From positions 836,501-900,500 of the forward strand of contig JAANYP010003725.1 of NCBI GenBank assembly GCA_020465985.1: 64,000 bases of DNA, in the 5' to 3' direction. The stretch comes from Centrapalus pauciflorus. Lineage: Eukaryota; Streptophyta; Magnoliopsida; Asterales; Asteraceae. The first letter of the stretch is position 1, and each line of letters begins with the position of its first letter. The translations under genes and the position numbers were made by a program. A model generated the notes under the pieces. That model had not been told where the DNA came from and did no database searches. It was given only the letters and a program-made list of their open reading frames with translations. Positions 1-9,992 of this stretch are shown here, in pieces.

Positions 1-960
1 GTTGGAAAAACCGGTTTGGACCGGTTTTTTAAATAAAACTTTTCATCAAACACTTCTTTTTTAAAAAAAAAACTTATTCAAGCATTTTATTTTACTAAAA
101 TTATTCAAACATAGTTAAAAACTTTGAATTTTATTAAATAAAGCTTGTTATGACATATGTTTATGGGTTTATTATGCAAAAAACCAACATGTTTTCACAT
201 TTTTTACGATTTCGTCCCTCCATGTTATTTTTTTCTATAAAAAACCTCAAGTTAATTTTTTTCTTTTTGGTTTAGTGAAATTTGAACATTAGAACCTGGT
301 TTTTCAATATATTCTAATGTCCAAATTTCACTAAACCAAAAAGAAAAAATTAACTTGATGTTTTTTATGAAAAAAAAAATAACATGGAGAGACGAAATCA
401 CAAAAAAAGTGAAAACTTGTTGATTTTTTTCAATAATAAATCCTATGTTTATCAACATGTTGTTTTTTAACATTATTTTAAATTTTTTATTTCTAAATTA
501 ACAAAGCATGCTATGACATATGTTTGTTTTTATTAATATTGATTTTTTTTCAAATTATTTATTTTAATATTTTTATTTATGTTTTATAATATATACATGT
601 ATATGATTAATTGATATAATTTAAGATTTTGTACTTTATAAATATAATTTGAAGTTTATGTATAGATTTAGATTATGTAATTTAAGATTTTAGTTTATGT
701 AAAAACAAATGTTAAATAGATATAATGGCAAATGACATTATTTATATTTTATAATATACTTGTATATTATTAATTGTGGATATAGTTAATTATTTATGTT
801 AATTAAAACATGTTTATAAAAAAAATTATAAATTTTTCGAAAAAACGGATAGAAATATAAACCGGTTTTTCAAACCAACCCGGTCTAACCCGAACCAAAC
901 CGGTTTCCAATGATTATATCCCAAACCGGTTTTGACCGTTTCGGTTTCGGTTTTTTTATA
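1..960. mobile_element. Right part of an ACCGGTT-rich transposon remnant
   Basis: The window opens with AACCGGTTT-type motifs, and they recur at 850-950, with AT-rich DNA between. This looks like the element class at 16757 and 56661, in which a short palindromic motif is repeated near both ends. The left end lies outside the window, so no target duplication can be checked. Class and boundaries are inferred. Confidence 0.3.
159..450. repeat. Hairpin (foldback) MITE-like inverted repeat
   Basis: Two arms of about 130 bp face each other around 300-310. The stretch from about 170 to 295, with TTTCGTCCCTCCATG and TTTGGTTTAGTGAAATTTG, returns in reverse complement at 310-450. No coding capacity is seen. 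It sits inside the ACCGGTT-rich remnant, so it is probably a nested foldback MITE. Its family is not assigned. Confidence 0.6.
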
Positions 961-1456
961 CACGACTAGCTACCGATAGAACAATAAAGGTGACATCAGA
1001 ATAGGTATAACCTACAAGGCTACAAGCTCCGCTTAAGCAAGCAGAAATAAGCAAAATCTTGGCAATAGTAAGCAAGTACGTGCCAAAATTATTGTTACAC
1101 GCTTCTGTAATTATTTTTGCTTATAAACATCGACCAGTATCCTTTTATATTTATATATCATTGCGAATAACTCAACAAAGTTTTACGTACTTTTCAAAAT
1201 TATGTAGGAAACAAAACATACTTGCAAATGAGATTTTTTTTGTAGTGACATTTTGTAAACTTCCATAGCCTCCATAAGTTTTATGTGAAATAGATGTTTA
1301 GTTAACGAAAATTTTTAAAATTTACATCTCATTTTTCAAAATAAAAATAAAAATTTATTTACTGAACAATAATTTCATAAATTTTCATTTAACTTTTTAA
1401 AATACCACTTTTGGTACTCTACCTCTAACTTTTCTATTACCTATCCTATAAATACC
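961..1456. other. Intergenic, nothing recognised
   Basis: AT-rich DNA with only short ORFs lacking any recognisable domain. I see no gene, RNA or clear repeat structure here. Confidence 0.4.
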
Positions 1457-1637
1457 AATGGGGTTTAGCCCATTTGGTAAGAGTGTTGATATGCAAGTGT
1501 GAGGTTGCAGGTTGACTCCCGTCGAATGCAAGTTTGGATTTAGGTGGTAAAAGTAAGTTCTGAAGTCCTTTATTGAGGCAAAGAGGTAGATTATAGGAGT
1601 AGGAGTAGGTTAGTTTGTCGTTCAAAAAAATAAAACT
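1457..1637 (+). mobile_element. tRNA-derived SINE with target duplications
   Basis: The head carries an A-box-like TAGCCCATTTGG at about 1466 and a B-box-like GGTTGACTCCC at about 1512, as expected for an internal RNA polymerase III promoter. The tail ends in an A-rich run after TTTGTCGTTC, typical of plant SINEs. Flanking copies of about 15 bp, TATCCTATAAATACC at 1443 and TATCCTATATAATACC at 1638, read as an imperfect TSD. Boundaries are good to a few bases. Confidence 0.7.
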
Positions 1638-1653
1638 TATCCTATATAATACC

Positions 1654-2035
1654 CTGTTTCTCTTTTTTACTTTTCTATCAACTATATATCCTATTTTTCT
1701 TATTTTATAAAACTAAAATTTTATCATCTAAATAAGTTTTCACTTTTTATAGATACCCTGTTTTTTTTTTTCCTGAAAACTATAACTTGAAAACTAAAAT
1801 TGAAAAAATGATTAGTTTTCGTTAACTAAACACAACCATATTGCGAAACATGTTGCCTCATTTGAACGGTTTTCGCGAGCATAAAATGTTAGTTTTTTTT
1901 TTTCCTGCAAACATATTAAGTAATTTATGCTTTTGTTAATCAAAACAACGTAGTAAGTACATTATGCAGTGACATTACAGTATAAATTAGATCGAGCGAC
2001 GCTTTTATTTAATTTACACCGTAATTATTTAAGAT
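1654..2035. other. Intergenic, nothing recognised
   Basis: AT-rich sequence between the SINE and the 3' end of the TED-like gene. It presumably includes the 3' UTR of that gene. No repeat or gene was identified. Confidence 0.4.
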
Positions 2036-2347
2036 TCAAATTTCAACTCGAGAAGTTGTAGCGTGTGCACGACGAATGTCTTCTCCAACCTTCTCGTTTT
2101 TCCTGCACTCCTCTTCTTCGTCAACATGCAAATCATCATCGATTGTAATTGCAACAGCTTTCATGCCATTCGGACCTTGCACTATGTTTTCTCTCACATT
2201 TAAATGCTCATCAACATGCACGAGTTCGTTCTTTTGGGCCGTCTTGCTGCACTTTAACTTCTTTACGATACAATACAAAGCAAATAAGGCAAGTGCCATG
2301 AAGAAAACGCAGCCAAACGAGACAAGAACAACGAGTACAACCGCCAT
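2036..2347 (-). CDS. TED6/TED7-like small membrane protein
   Basis: A single-exon protein of 103 residues. The preferred start is at 2347 (MAVVLVVLVSFGCVFF), because the hydrophobic segment begins there; an in-frame Met at 2395 would add 16 residues. Residues about 2-28 form one membrane span, followed by a basic stretch (VKKLKCSK) and then a cytosolic-type tail with VHVDEHLNV, IVQGPNG and ITIDDDLHVDEE, ending in a charged KNEKVGE segment. From memory of the family, this order matches tracheary element differentiation-related proteins TED6/TED7, which act in xylem secondary-wall formation. The ORF is intact and stands alone. A weak TATA-like ACAAATAC lies about 100 bp upstream of the start. 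The assignment rests on motif resemblance without a database search. Confidence 0.6.
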   Translation of the reverse strand: MAVVLVVLVSFGCVFFMALALFALYCIVKKLKCSKTAQKNELVHVDEHLNVRENIVQGPNGMKAVAITIDDDLHVDEEEECRKNEKVGEDIRRAHATTSRVEI

Positions 2348-2395
2348 TTGTTGTTGGAATCTGTTATTACTTTCTTTGATGAGATTGATGATCAA

Positions 2396-2647
2396 GTGTT
2401 GAGGGATTTTAAGATGGATTTAGTGTGAAAAATGAGGCCAGAAGCAAGAGTATTTGTAGTAAAGAAGCGTGTGATCATTGTGTGAAATCAATACATATAT
2501 ATGACTTTGAAGTTTCAAGAAACTAGACTTGACTGTCAAATTAAGCAACTTTTAAGTTGATTGTATTTTAAAACACTTCTCAAGATTCCAAAAAAAAGAA
2601 AAAAAAAATTCTTTTGCGTTTGTTTTATTGTCATCAACTTATGTATG
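2396..2647. other. 5' flank of the TED-like gene
   Basis: Upstream region of the minus-strand gene. The first 100 bp read as a CT/A-rich leader. Beyond that it is AT-rich with a homopurine run near 2590. No firm promoter element can be assigned. Confidence 0.35.
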
Positions 2648-2805
2648 GTAGAATATATGTTGCTACAAAGGCTTTTGGCCATAAATATTTATCCAACTGG
2701 GAATAATAGTCGGTCTCCATAAAAGATAAGAATTTTCTTCTCAGAATTAAAACATCCGTTAAAATAATTGTCTTCAATGATATCAAAGACTTGTATATTA
2801 TTAAT

Positions 2806-2806
<1 letters not shown>
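2648..2806. repeat. Dispersed ~155-bp segment, second copy at 41612
   Basis: This stretch is about 85% identical by eye to 41612-41770, with blocks such as GGCCATAAATATTTATCCA and GATAAGAATTTTCTTCTCAG in both. It does not read as a known transposon end and has no protein match I recognise. At 41612 it follows directly on a terpene synthase exon relic. Confidence 0.55.

Positions 2807-2808
<2 letters not shown>

Positions 2809-2837
<29 letters not shown>
2809..2837. repeat. (TA)n microsatellite
   Basis: Pure TA dinucleotide run immediately left of the inverted-repeat element starting at 2841. Confidence 0.95.
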
Positions 2838-2840
2838 GAT

Positions 2841-3873
2841 GGGATCATTGCAGAACCATAATTTAGTGTAGAACCGTAGAATCAATATCGTCCATAGATT
2901 ATATTAATCTAAATGGTCTTGATTAAAACCATAAAGTTTGGAATTAGTGAAAAAAAGATTAGCATTAGTGATTTTTTAATTCTGGGTAAAAAAGGAATAG
3001 ATTGGAAATAGCAAAAAAATTGGTATTAGTAAAATAAATATATTTTTTTCTTTAAATTAAAATAACATTAATATGATTAATTGTTAAAACAAAAAAATTA
3101 TACCATAAAAACGAGAATTTTATACTCTTTAAAACGAGACCGGTCATGATATATTATTTTCGAAAAAATTTTACGTGTTTATTTTTCGTAAAAAAAATTA
3201 CTCAGACCACCATGCAATGTAGCATGGCGGTATCATTCAATGTCGAATGACCACTTAATATCGTATATTCAACGTCGATGCAACACTGCATGTACATTCA
3301 AAATTAATAGAACCAAAATAATGGTCAAAATTATTAGTCAAAAGTTGGTTGATTTAATTTGAACAGTAATAACATATTTTTTTCGAAAAAATTTTACGTG
3401 TTTATTTTTCGTAAAAAAAATATCACCAGACCACCATGCAATGTAGCATGACCGATATAATTCAATGCGATGCAACACTGCATGTACATTCAAAATTAAC
3501 AAAACTAAAATAATGGTCAAAATTAGTAGTCAAAAGTTGGTTGATTTAATTAGAATAGTAATGATATATTTTTTTCGAAAAAATTTTACGTGTTTATTTT
3601 TCGTAAATTTTTTTTACCTAGACCTCCATTCAATATATTTTATAGAGATCATTCAATGTCGAATTACAGTTTATATCACACATTCAACACTGCATGTACC
3701 TTCGATATTAAAAAGAGTCAAAAATGATCAAAGTGGGCAGTCAAACTTGGTAGGCTACTATTAATTCAATGTTAATTGCATAATTACCATCTTATCCCTA
3801 GTGTTATATAATAATCTAATGGTTTAGATTGGTTCTATAGTTCTGCACTAAATTAAGGTTCTGCAATGATCCC
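2841..3873. mobile_element. Non-autonomous TIR element (GGGATCATTGCAGAACC family)
   Basis: The ends are inverted repeats of about 40 bp: GGGATCATTGCAGAACC on the left and its complement GGTTCTGCAATGATCCC on the right, with further matching bases inwards. TA-rich sequence flanks both sides. No transposase is encoded, so it is a class II non-autonomous element. Superfamily is not assigned because the TSD is hidden in the TA-rich flanks. Confidence 0.75.
3150..3770. repeat. Three tandem ~200-bp units inside the TIR element
   Basis: The block TCGAAAAAATTTTACG, followed by GTGTTTATTTTTCGTAAA, a CACCATGCAATGTAGCATG-like palindromic piece and GTCAAAAGTTGGTTG, occurs three times, starting near 3155, 3380 and 3570. 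The third unit is the most diverged. Confidence 0.7.
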
Positions 3874-3890
3874 AACCCTATATATATAAT

Positions 3891-4310
3891 ATGGTTCGTG
3901 TGAGTACCTAAAAAATGCAGAGTACCGTGAGTACCTGTGAACACATGGGTTTAAGATGTGAACATGCTCCGAAAAAAAAATTTAAAATTTTTTTCATATT
4001 GATTTAGATACAAATAATATAAGCATATTTGTAAAAGAATTACACGCATTCACACTTCGTAGCCTCTTAAAAGTCATGTGAACGTGGAAAAATTCATGTG
4101 AACATGATTAGCTGTGAATATACGTTCACAACAGTGCAGTTAATGTGAACTTGCACGTTTCACATAGTTATAGTGTGTGTTTATGTGTGATTTTTTGCAA
4201 GTAATCTTATATTATTAATTTAAAGATGATTATGAAAAAAAATTTCAAAAAAAATAATTTTAAGCGAGGTACCTCCGGTACTCCGCAAAACTAGTGGTAC
4301 TCATTTGAAC

Positions 4311-4312
<2 letters not shown>
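3891..4312. mobile_element. Microsatellite-flanked element, family E
   Basis: The left end is GGTTCGTGTGAGTACC and the right end reads GGTACTCATTTGAACC, an inverted pair. Both ends abut TA repeats. A second copy, inverted, lies in terpene synthase intron 5 at about 47608-47988. Neither encodes a protein. Confidence 0.6.
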
Positions 4313-4396
<84 letters not shown>

Positions 4397-4398
4397 GT
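4313..4398. repeat. (AT)n followed by (GT)n
   Basis: About 40 bp of AT repeats run into about 45 bp of GT repeats, separating family E from family A elements. Confidence 0.95.
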
Positions 4399-4604
4399 AG
4401 ATTGGGGTTCGATTCAGAACTTTTGTGCATCGAGGCACCATTGAGAACTTTTGTGCATCGGACTTTCTACCAAGGGTGCATTAAGGGTATTTGTGGAATA
4501 AATTTATAAGAAAATTAATTAATTATAGAAAACTAGGTTTAATTAGATTAGGAAACAAATCAATACATTAAACAACTTACCAAAATTTCTCCCTCTTTCT
4601 CTCA

Positions 4605-4606
4605 TC

Positions 4607-4642
<36 letters not shown>
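4605..4642. repeat. (TC)n microsatellite
   Basis: A CT/TC run inside family A. The corresponding positions in copies 2 and 3 carry GA-rich runs on the opposite strand. Confidence 0.9.
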
Positions 4643-4644
<2 letters not shown>

Positions 4645-4784
4645 GGCCAATAATCACCGCATTTTTTGAATGCATGATAAATTTTTGAATGATGAACGCC
4701 TTCAATGAAAAACGCGATAAAATGATGCATTTTTGAATGATGAACACCTTCAAAGATAAAAGGATGTATTTTGATGATTTTGGA

Positions 4785-5028
4785 AGAGATGAACGATATG
4801 CATGTATTTGATTTTGGAAGAGATGAACGATATGCATGAATAGATGAACGATATGCATGTATTTTGATGATGAATGATGAACGATATGCATGAATAGATG
4901 AATGATTCATGTTTGTATTTTGATTTATTTTGATTTTGGAAGAGATGAACGATATGCATGAAGAGATGAACAATATGCATGTATTTTGATGATGAACGAT
5001 GAATGATATGCATAAAGAGATGAACGAT
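4785..5028. repeat. Minisatellite around GATGAACGATATGCATG
   Basis: The motif GATGAACGATATGCATG, with small changes, recurs about eight times with irregular spacing (roughly 25-55 bp) and includes the palindrome ATGCAT. More copies occur at 8868-8920 beyond the inserted Copia and in the other family A copies, so it is part of the element. Confidence 0.75.
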
Positions 5029-5033
5029 TCATG

Positions 5034-5226
5034 TATAATAGTATGAATTGAATTGTGATTATAACAGAATATACAAGGCTTAATATATGACATTTACAAT
5101 AGAGAAAGAGATAAATTAGAGGAGCAATCTACGGATCTATTCTAGGTAGCAGATTAGGAGCAATTACAAATATACATTCTATATATAACATTATAATTTC
5201 AGCCACTAGAATTGTTATTCCTTATA
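5034..5226 (-). repeat. 3' LTR of the Copia at 5034-8832
   Basis: 193-bp copy nearly identical to 8648-8832. It has 8 extra bases near 5083 (TTAATATA-type insertion). TSD TCATG lies outside it. Confidence 0.93.
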
Positions 5227-5228
5227 CG

Positions 5229-8067
5229 CCCCCGCAAGATGGAGGATCCGTTGGATACACCGATCTTGGACCGATTTCGTAGAAATGGCGCTCTGGTAAG
5301 TGGTTTAGTGAGCATATCAGCAAGTTGATCTTGTGAGCTGATGCGTAGAACTCGTAATTGACCTGCTGAAACTTGTTCCCTGACAAAATGATAATCGAGT
5401 GCAACATGCTTCATTCGTGAATGGTAAACGGGATTGGCACAGAGATATATGTTGCACCTGTATTGTCACAGAATAAAGTTGGCATGTGATTTGTAGGAAT
5501 GCCCAGTTCATACAGTAAATTTTTAGTCCAAGATAATTCAGCAGAGGCATTGGCTAAGGCTTTGTACTCTGCTTCTGTAGAGGAACGAGATACCGACTTT
5601 TGAAATGTGGACTTCCATGAAATAATGTTTGTGCCGAGGTAGATTATGTAAGCCGTGGTTGACCGACCAGCATCATGTACACCCCCCCAATCAGAATCTG
5701 AAAAGGCCGAGAGAGTAAGAGGGGAATTTCGACGGAGAAAGAGGCCATGATGAATTGTTCCTTTTAGGTATCGAAGAACTCGTTTAAGAGCTTGCCAATG
5801 GGTTTGACGTGGACTGTGCATGAACTGAGAAAGCTTGTTTATGGCGAAGGAAATTTCCGGGCGAGTAAAGGCAAGATATTGTAGTGATCCTACAAGTTTC
5901 CTATAAGGAGTAACGTCAACCGAAGGAGATGAGTCGAAAGAGGACAAGGGTTCGGTGGCACTAAGAGGGGTACAGACATCTTTAGCACCATCCATTTTAA
6001 ACTGGTGAAGAATGTCTTGGATGTAACGATGTTGAGACAAGAAGAGACCGGTTAACGTAGGGATGACTTCAATGCCTAGGAAATGATGAAGTGCACCTAG
6101 ATCTTTGATGGAGAATTTCTGGCTTAAGGCATTGACGAAATGATTAATTAAGGAACTGTGAATCATTGCCCGTAAGGACAATATCATCCACATAAACCAA
6201 TAGGTAGCAAATGACTGGTCGATGTTGGTAAATGAAAAGAGAAGCATCGGCTAAGGATTTACGAAATCTGAATTGAAGAAGAAAGTTGGTTAGCTCAATG
6301 TACCAAGCACCTGGGGCTTGTTTGAGTCCATAGATGGCCTTTTTGAGCTTACAGATGTGTTGAGGGAATTCCGGGTTTATGTAGCCCGGTGGTTGTGACA
6401 TGTAGACATCCTCATGGGGGGTGCCATGAAGGAAGGCGTTATTAACGTCAGGTTGACGTAATGACCAATTTTTTGAGAGAGGGATGGATAAAATGGTGCG
6501 AATGGTGATAGGTTTTGTAACCGGACTGAAGGTATCGAAATAATCTTTCCCGTATTGTTGGAGAAAACCTTTTGCCACGAGACGAGCTTTGTATTTTTCG
6601 ATGGAACCATCTGGATTACGTTTGATTCGAAAGACCTATTTACAACCAATCAGGTGGTGTGAGGTGGCAGGTACAAGTGCCCATGTTTGCTTCTGGATAA
6701 GAGCATTAAACTCCAAATCCATGGCTTTTCTCCACTGTAGGTCTTTTGAAGCTTGAGTATGAGTGGTGGGTTCAAGAGTGAGTGGTAAAGGGTGAAGGGT
6801 GGTGGCATTCACAAGAATGGGATTCTAATATTTAGGATTGGGTTTTCGAGTTCGTTGTGGACGAGTAGGAGAAGGTGCAGTTGTCGATTGGGAGGATGAT
6901 GATATGTCGGTGGGAGATTCAGAATGTGAGTTGGAGGGTGTAGATGAGTCGGTGGCGTTTTTATAGTAGTGTCGGAGGGAGGAGAAACAAATGCCGAAGT
7001 AGGTGACGTATCCGAAGAAGAGTTTGTAGGATTGGATGGAGGAGGTGGTGTGATTGATGAAGAAGAATGGTGTATGTCGTGTGGTACATGAGTGTGGGAG
7101 GAGTGGTTTGGAGAAGGTGGAGGTGTAGAAGTGGGTGAAGAATGAAGTGTATCAGGATTAGGAATAGAGTACGAATGGGCACCCTCGACTTTAAATGGGT
7201 AAATGTGGTCAATAAATTCCACATGACGCGAGTGATAGAGACGATGAGATGTGGGATCATAGCATTTGTATGCCGATTTAGAGGAGGAGTAGCCTAGAAA
7301 GAGACACTTGACAGAGCGAGCATGAATTTTAGATGGGGCATAGGGACGTAACCATGGAAAGCATAAACAACCGAAAGGTTTTAATTTGGTATAAGTTGGT
7401 GGACTTTTGTACAATCGCTCGTAAGGTGATTTGAAATCTAGTTTGTTGGAAGCCGATTAATGAGGTAGACAGCGGTTTGAAACGCATGGGACCAAAAAGT
7501 TACGGGCAATTTGGCATGATGTAGGAGGGATAACCTAGTTTCAACAATATGTCGATGACGCCTTTCAGCAATACCGTTTTGTTCTGGGGTATGTGGAGGT
7601 GTGGTGAAATGGGAAATTCCATGTTTTTGAAGATAAGGGATGAACCCAACATATTCTCCTCCGTTATCGGAAAAAAAATGATAAAGTGGTGTGTGAAAAA
7701 ACTTTTCAACTAGGATTTTAAATTGTGGAAATAAAATGGAGACATCTGATTTTCTTTTAAGGGGATATAACCATGTGTATTTAGAATAGAAATCAACAAA
7801 AATGACATAGTATGCATATCCATCGTTGGAGGTTTGGACTGGTCCCCAAACATCCGAATATATAAGTTCAAGAGGTTTAGTTGCTTTGAATGAATTTTCA
7901 CCAAAAGGTATTTTATGGCTTTTAATTAACGAGCAAGCATCACAATGAAATGAAACTTTGGACAGATTATTATTATCAAGGCCTAAGTGACTAAGTAAAA
8001 GTTTTAGGACTTGGATTGAAGGGTGTCCAAATTTGTGATGCCATGAGAGAAGTGAGCTAGATGTCAT
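5229..8067 (-). pseudogene. Copia pol remnant: integrase, reverse transcriptase, RNase H
   Basis: Integrase occupies 8067-7438: GAG-pre-integrase HH...C..C residues (WHHKFGHPS, CDACSLIKSHK), then SDVWGP, FSDNGGEYVG and TPEQNGIAERRHRHIVE supply the D-D-E residues. The region at 7414-6809 continues with KPFGCLCFPWLRPY. Reverse transcriptase at 6660-6140 has VNNAFLHG, AIYGLKQAPGAWY and the catalytic YVDDIVLTGND. RNase H follows, ending near 5229 with SSTEAEYKAL and ADMLTKPL. Visible lesions are a frameshift after LPTN near 7440, a TAG near 6826, a Trp-to-TAG at 6636-6638, and a frameshift just after the YVDD block near 6160. Non-functional as it stands. Confidence 0.9.
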
Positions 8068-8157
8068 GGTGCTTGAATTTAGTTGCAGGGAAGAAGGATT
8101 GAATTTAGTTGCATAGTATACGTCGTTAATCCGGGATTTAGTTGAATTTAGTTGAAT

Positions 8158-8574
8158 TTAGTTGCAGGGAAGAAGGTATTTTATGGCTTTTAATCCTTTA
8201 TTGTTTGTGGCAAGTTTGGAGCGTAGAGAGATAATCCGGGATCGGGAGACGCTGGCGTAGCTATCGGTCAGGCGTTTAAAGAGCTGATAGGATGTTTCAG
8301 TCGAGGATACAATTGGTTGAATTGAAGCCGAACAGCTTCCAAGAAGTGCCCCAAGGAGGATCTGGTCCTGTCGGAACCAAAGGCGGTAGGCGGGATTAGG
8401 TTTTCCGTCAAGGGTTTTTGATGGTGCTGTAGTTTGGCCATCAACAAACTGTTCAAGTTCGAGACCCATGAGTGTTGATAAAACTTGTTTTCTCCATGAG
8501 GGAAAATTGTTTGTTGTTAGTTTGATTGGGAAGTGTGTGTGGGTTGATATCTCAACAATCTTGGAGGCAGTCAT
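8158..8574 (-). pseudogene. Copia gag, N-terminal part only
   Basis: Starts MTASKIVEISTHTHF 62 bp inside the primer-binding site and shows the Copia gag landmarks FPSWRKQVLSTLMGLE and AYRLWFRQDQILLGALLGS. It stops after about 130 residues. The C-terminal gag, zinc knuckle and protease are missing, replaced at 8070-8175 by short repeats. A full-length relative would carry several hundred more residues before integrase. Confidence 0.85.
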
Positions 8575-8647
8575 TGTGAAGATGAAGATCGATAGGTAAT
8601 ACTTTTGGATCGAGAAAACTCAGAGGAGTAGAAAAGCTCTGATACCA

Positions 8648-8832
8648 TATAATAGTATGAACTGAATTGTGATTATAACAGAATATACAAGGCTGACATT
8701 TACAATAGAGAAAGAGATAAATTAGAGGAGCAATCTACGGATCTATTCTAGGTAGCAGATTAGGAGCAATTACAAATATACATTCTATATATAACATTAT
8801 AATTTCAGCCACTAGAATTGTTATTCCTTATA
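8648..8832 (-). repeat. 5' LTR of the Copia at 5034-8832
   Basis: 185 bp, followed (minus-strand sense) by the primer-binding site TGGTATCAGAGC at 8636-8647. TSD TCATG at 8833-8837. Confidence 0.93.
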
Positions 8833-9156
8833 TCATGTTTGTATTTTGATGTATTTTGATTTTGGAAGAGATGAACGATATGCATGATTATTTTTGAAAG
8901 AGATGAACGATATGCATGTATTTTGATGTATATTGAATTTGTATTATTTTTGTTAATTTTGGAAGTGTAAGAATTAAATAAAGATTGCATAATTCCTGTT
9001 TAACCCCTCCGCGAATTTCATTATGTGCACTTGATGCATAAAACATTCTATTTAAGACCCTTTTGTCATTTGATCTAACTCACACATTCTTTTCATCCAA
9101 GGGCCAATGGAGGTTCTTTTGTGCCTCGATGCACAAAAGTTCTCAATGGAACCTCC

Positions 9157-9160
<4 letters not shown>

Positions 9161-9195
<35 letters not shown>

Positions 9196-9212
9196 TGTGT
9201 TTTTTAACCTCC

Positions 9213-9266
<54 letters not shown>
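9161..9266. repeat. Two (TA)n tracts around a repeated family A end
   Basis: (TA)n at 9161-9192 and 9216-9266 are separated by a short piece that repeats the family A terminus AACCTCCCTCTATA, so the element end plus TA tract is present twice. Confidence 0.9.
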
Positions 9267-9269
<3 letters not shown>

Positions 9270-9476
9270 TGTGTGTGTTTTTTCAAATAAGTATCACCTA
9301 TGAAGGTACCACTCGTAAATACTTTTTTTGGAAATTTTTTTTTCATAAACGTATTTTAATTAATATTATAAAGGTGATATAAAATTCCACGCACATTCAG
9401 GCATTATAAGTGTTCGAAATCATGCATCAATATAAATGTAGGTTTACCTACATGCAAATTTATGTAAGTGTACATT

Positions 9477-9914
9477 CATAGGCGGACTTACATGGAAAGA
9501 GGGGGTAGCCCGTGCAACGGGTCTCCTCCCAAATAACTTCGTTTCGTAGTGGAAAATTGTTAAAAATTTTATATGTGAAACCGACGAATTTTTATATGTG
9601 CAACATATAGTATTAAAAAATCATGTGTGCAACTTTATTTAAAAAAATTTTGATACCTCAAAAAACAAGTTGATTACCTAAATAACTAAATAAGTAATTA
9701 AATTAATAAATCAATAACATTCAATAATATTTCTAAAAACTAAAACTTAATAAACTCAATACTAAATTCTAAACTCATTAACTCAATGTCCTTTTTAAAC
9801 CCAATACTATTTTTAACCCAATTTTCAAACTTACTAATAATTTTAATTTTTAAGTCCAATTCTTTAACCCTTAATTTGTGCAACGGGTTCCCTTGGTGAT
9901 TGGGTCCGCCACTG
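9477..9914. mobile_element. hAT-like non-autonomous element, CAGTGGCGGA ends
   Basis: A perfect 8-bp TSD, TGTACATT, sits at 9469-9476 and 9915-9922. The left end is CATAGGCGGAC and the right end in reverse complement is CAGTGGCGGACCCA, a short imperfect TIR. The 8-bp TSD and CAGTG-type end fit hAT. It encodes nothing. A second, 829-bp member lies at 45242-46070. Confidence 0.85.
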
Positions 9915-9992
9915 TGTACATTCACATCATTTTTAAAGAGTTTGGAGATCTGAATGTATGTGAAATTACAAATCATCTTTATAATATTATTT

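Larger units (their letters stand above)
5034..8832 (-). mobile_element. Ty1/Copia element with short TATA-ended LTRs
   Basis: Direct repeats at 5034-5226 and 8648-8832 flank coding remnants on the minus strand, and a perfect 5-bp TSD TCATG lies at 5029-5033 and 8833-8837. Read on the minus strand, each LTR starts TATAAGG and ends ATTATA, so the ends are the non-canonical TA...TA rather than TG...CA, a type known among plant Copia elements. A primer-binding site TGGTATCAGAGC (initiator-Met tRNA type) directly follows the 5' LTR at 8636-8647. A GCGGGGGCG polypurine-type tract precedes the 3' LTR at 5227-5235. The LTRs differ by about one substitution and one 8-bp indel, suggesting recent insertion, yet the coding region is broken. 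Confidence 0.93.
4399..9160. mobile_element. Microsatellite-flanked element, family A, copy 1 (hosts a Copia)
   Basis: The left end reads GGGGTTCGATTCAGAAC and the right end, in reverse complement, GGAGGTTCCATTGAGAAC. Both continue into the shared subterminal TTTTGTGCATCGAGGCAC. (TA)n or (GT)n tracts flank it on both sides. Without the inserted Copia (5034-8832) the element would be about 0.96 kb. Copies 2 and 3 lie at 48384 and 50401 in terpene synthase intron 5. No transposase is seen. Confidence 0.65.

Noticed and set aside
2076..2402. 108-aa plus-strand ORF
   Set aside because: Antisense shadow of the TED-like gene; serine-rich only because the true strand is acidic.
4577..5093. Overlapping minus-strand ORFs with repeated MHIVHLF/HAYRSS peptides
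   Set aside because: They translate the GATGAACGATATGCATG minisatellite in three frames, as expected for an open repeat rather than a protein gene.
6809..7260. Pro/Ser/His-rich overlapping ORFs in the Copia
   Set aside because: Variable linker between integrase and RT in Copia polyproteins, read in two frames; not a separate gene.
9052..9290. ORFs encoding long Tyr-Ile runs here and at 10751, 11451, 12045, 12454, 48275, 48915, 51441, 63142 and 63525
   Set aside because: They are translations of (TA)n microsatellites on either strand, without start context or domains.
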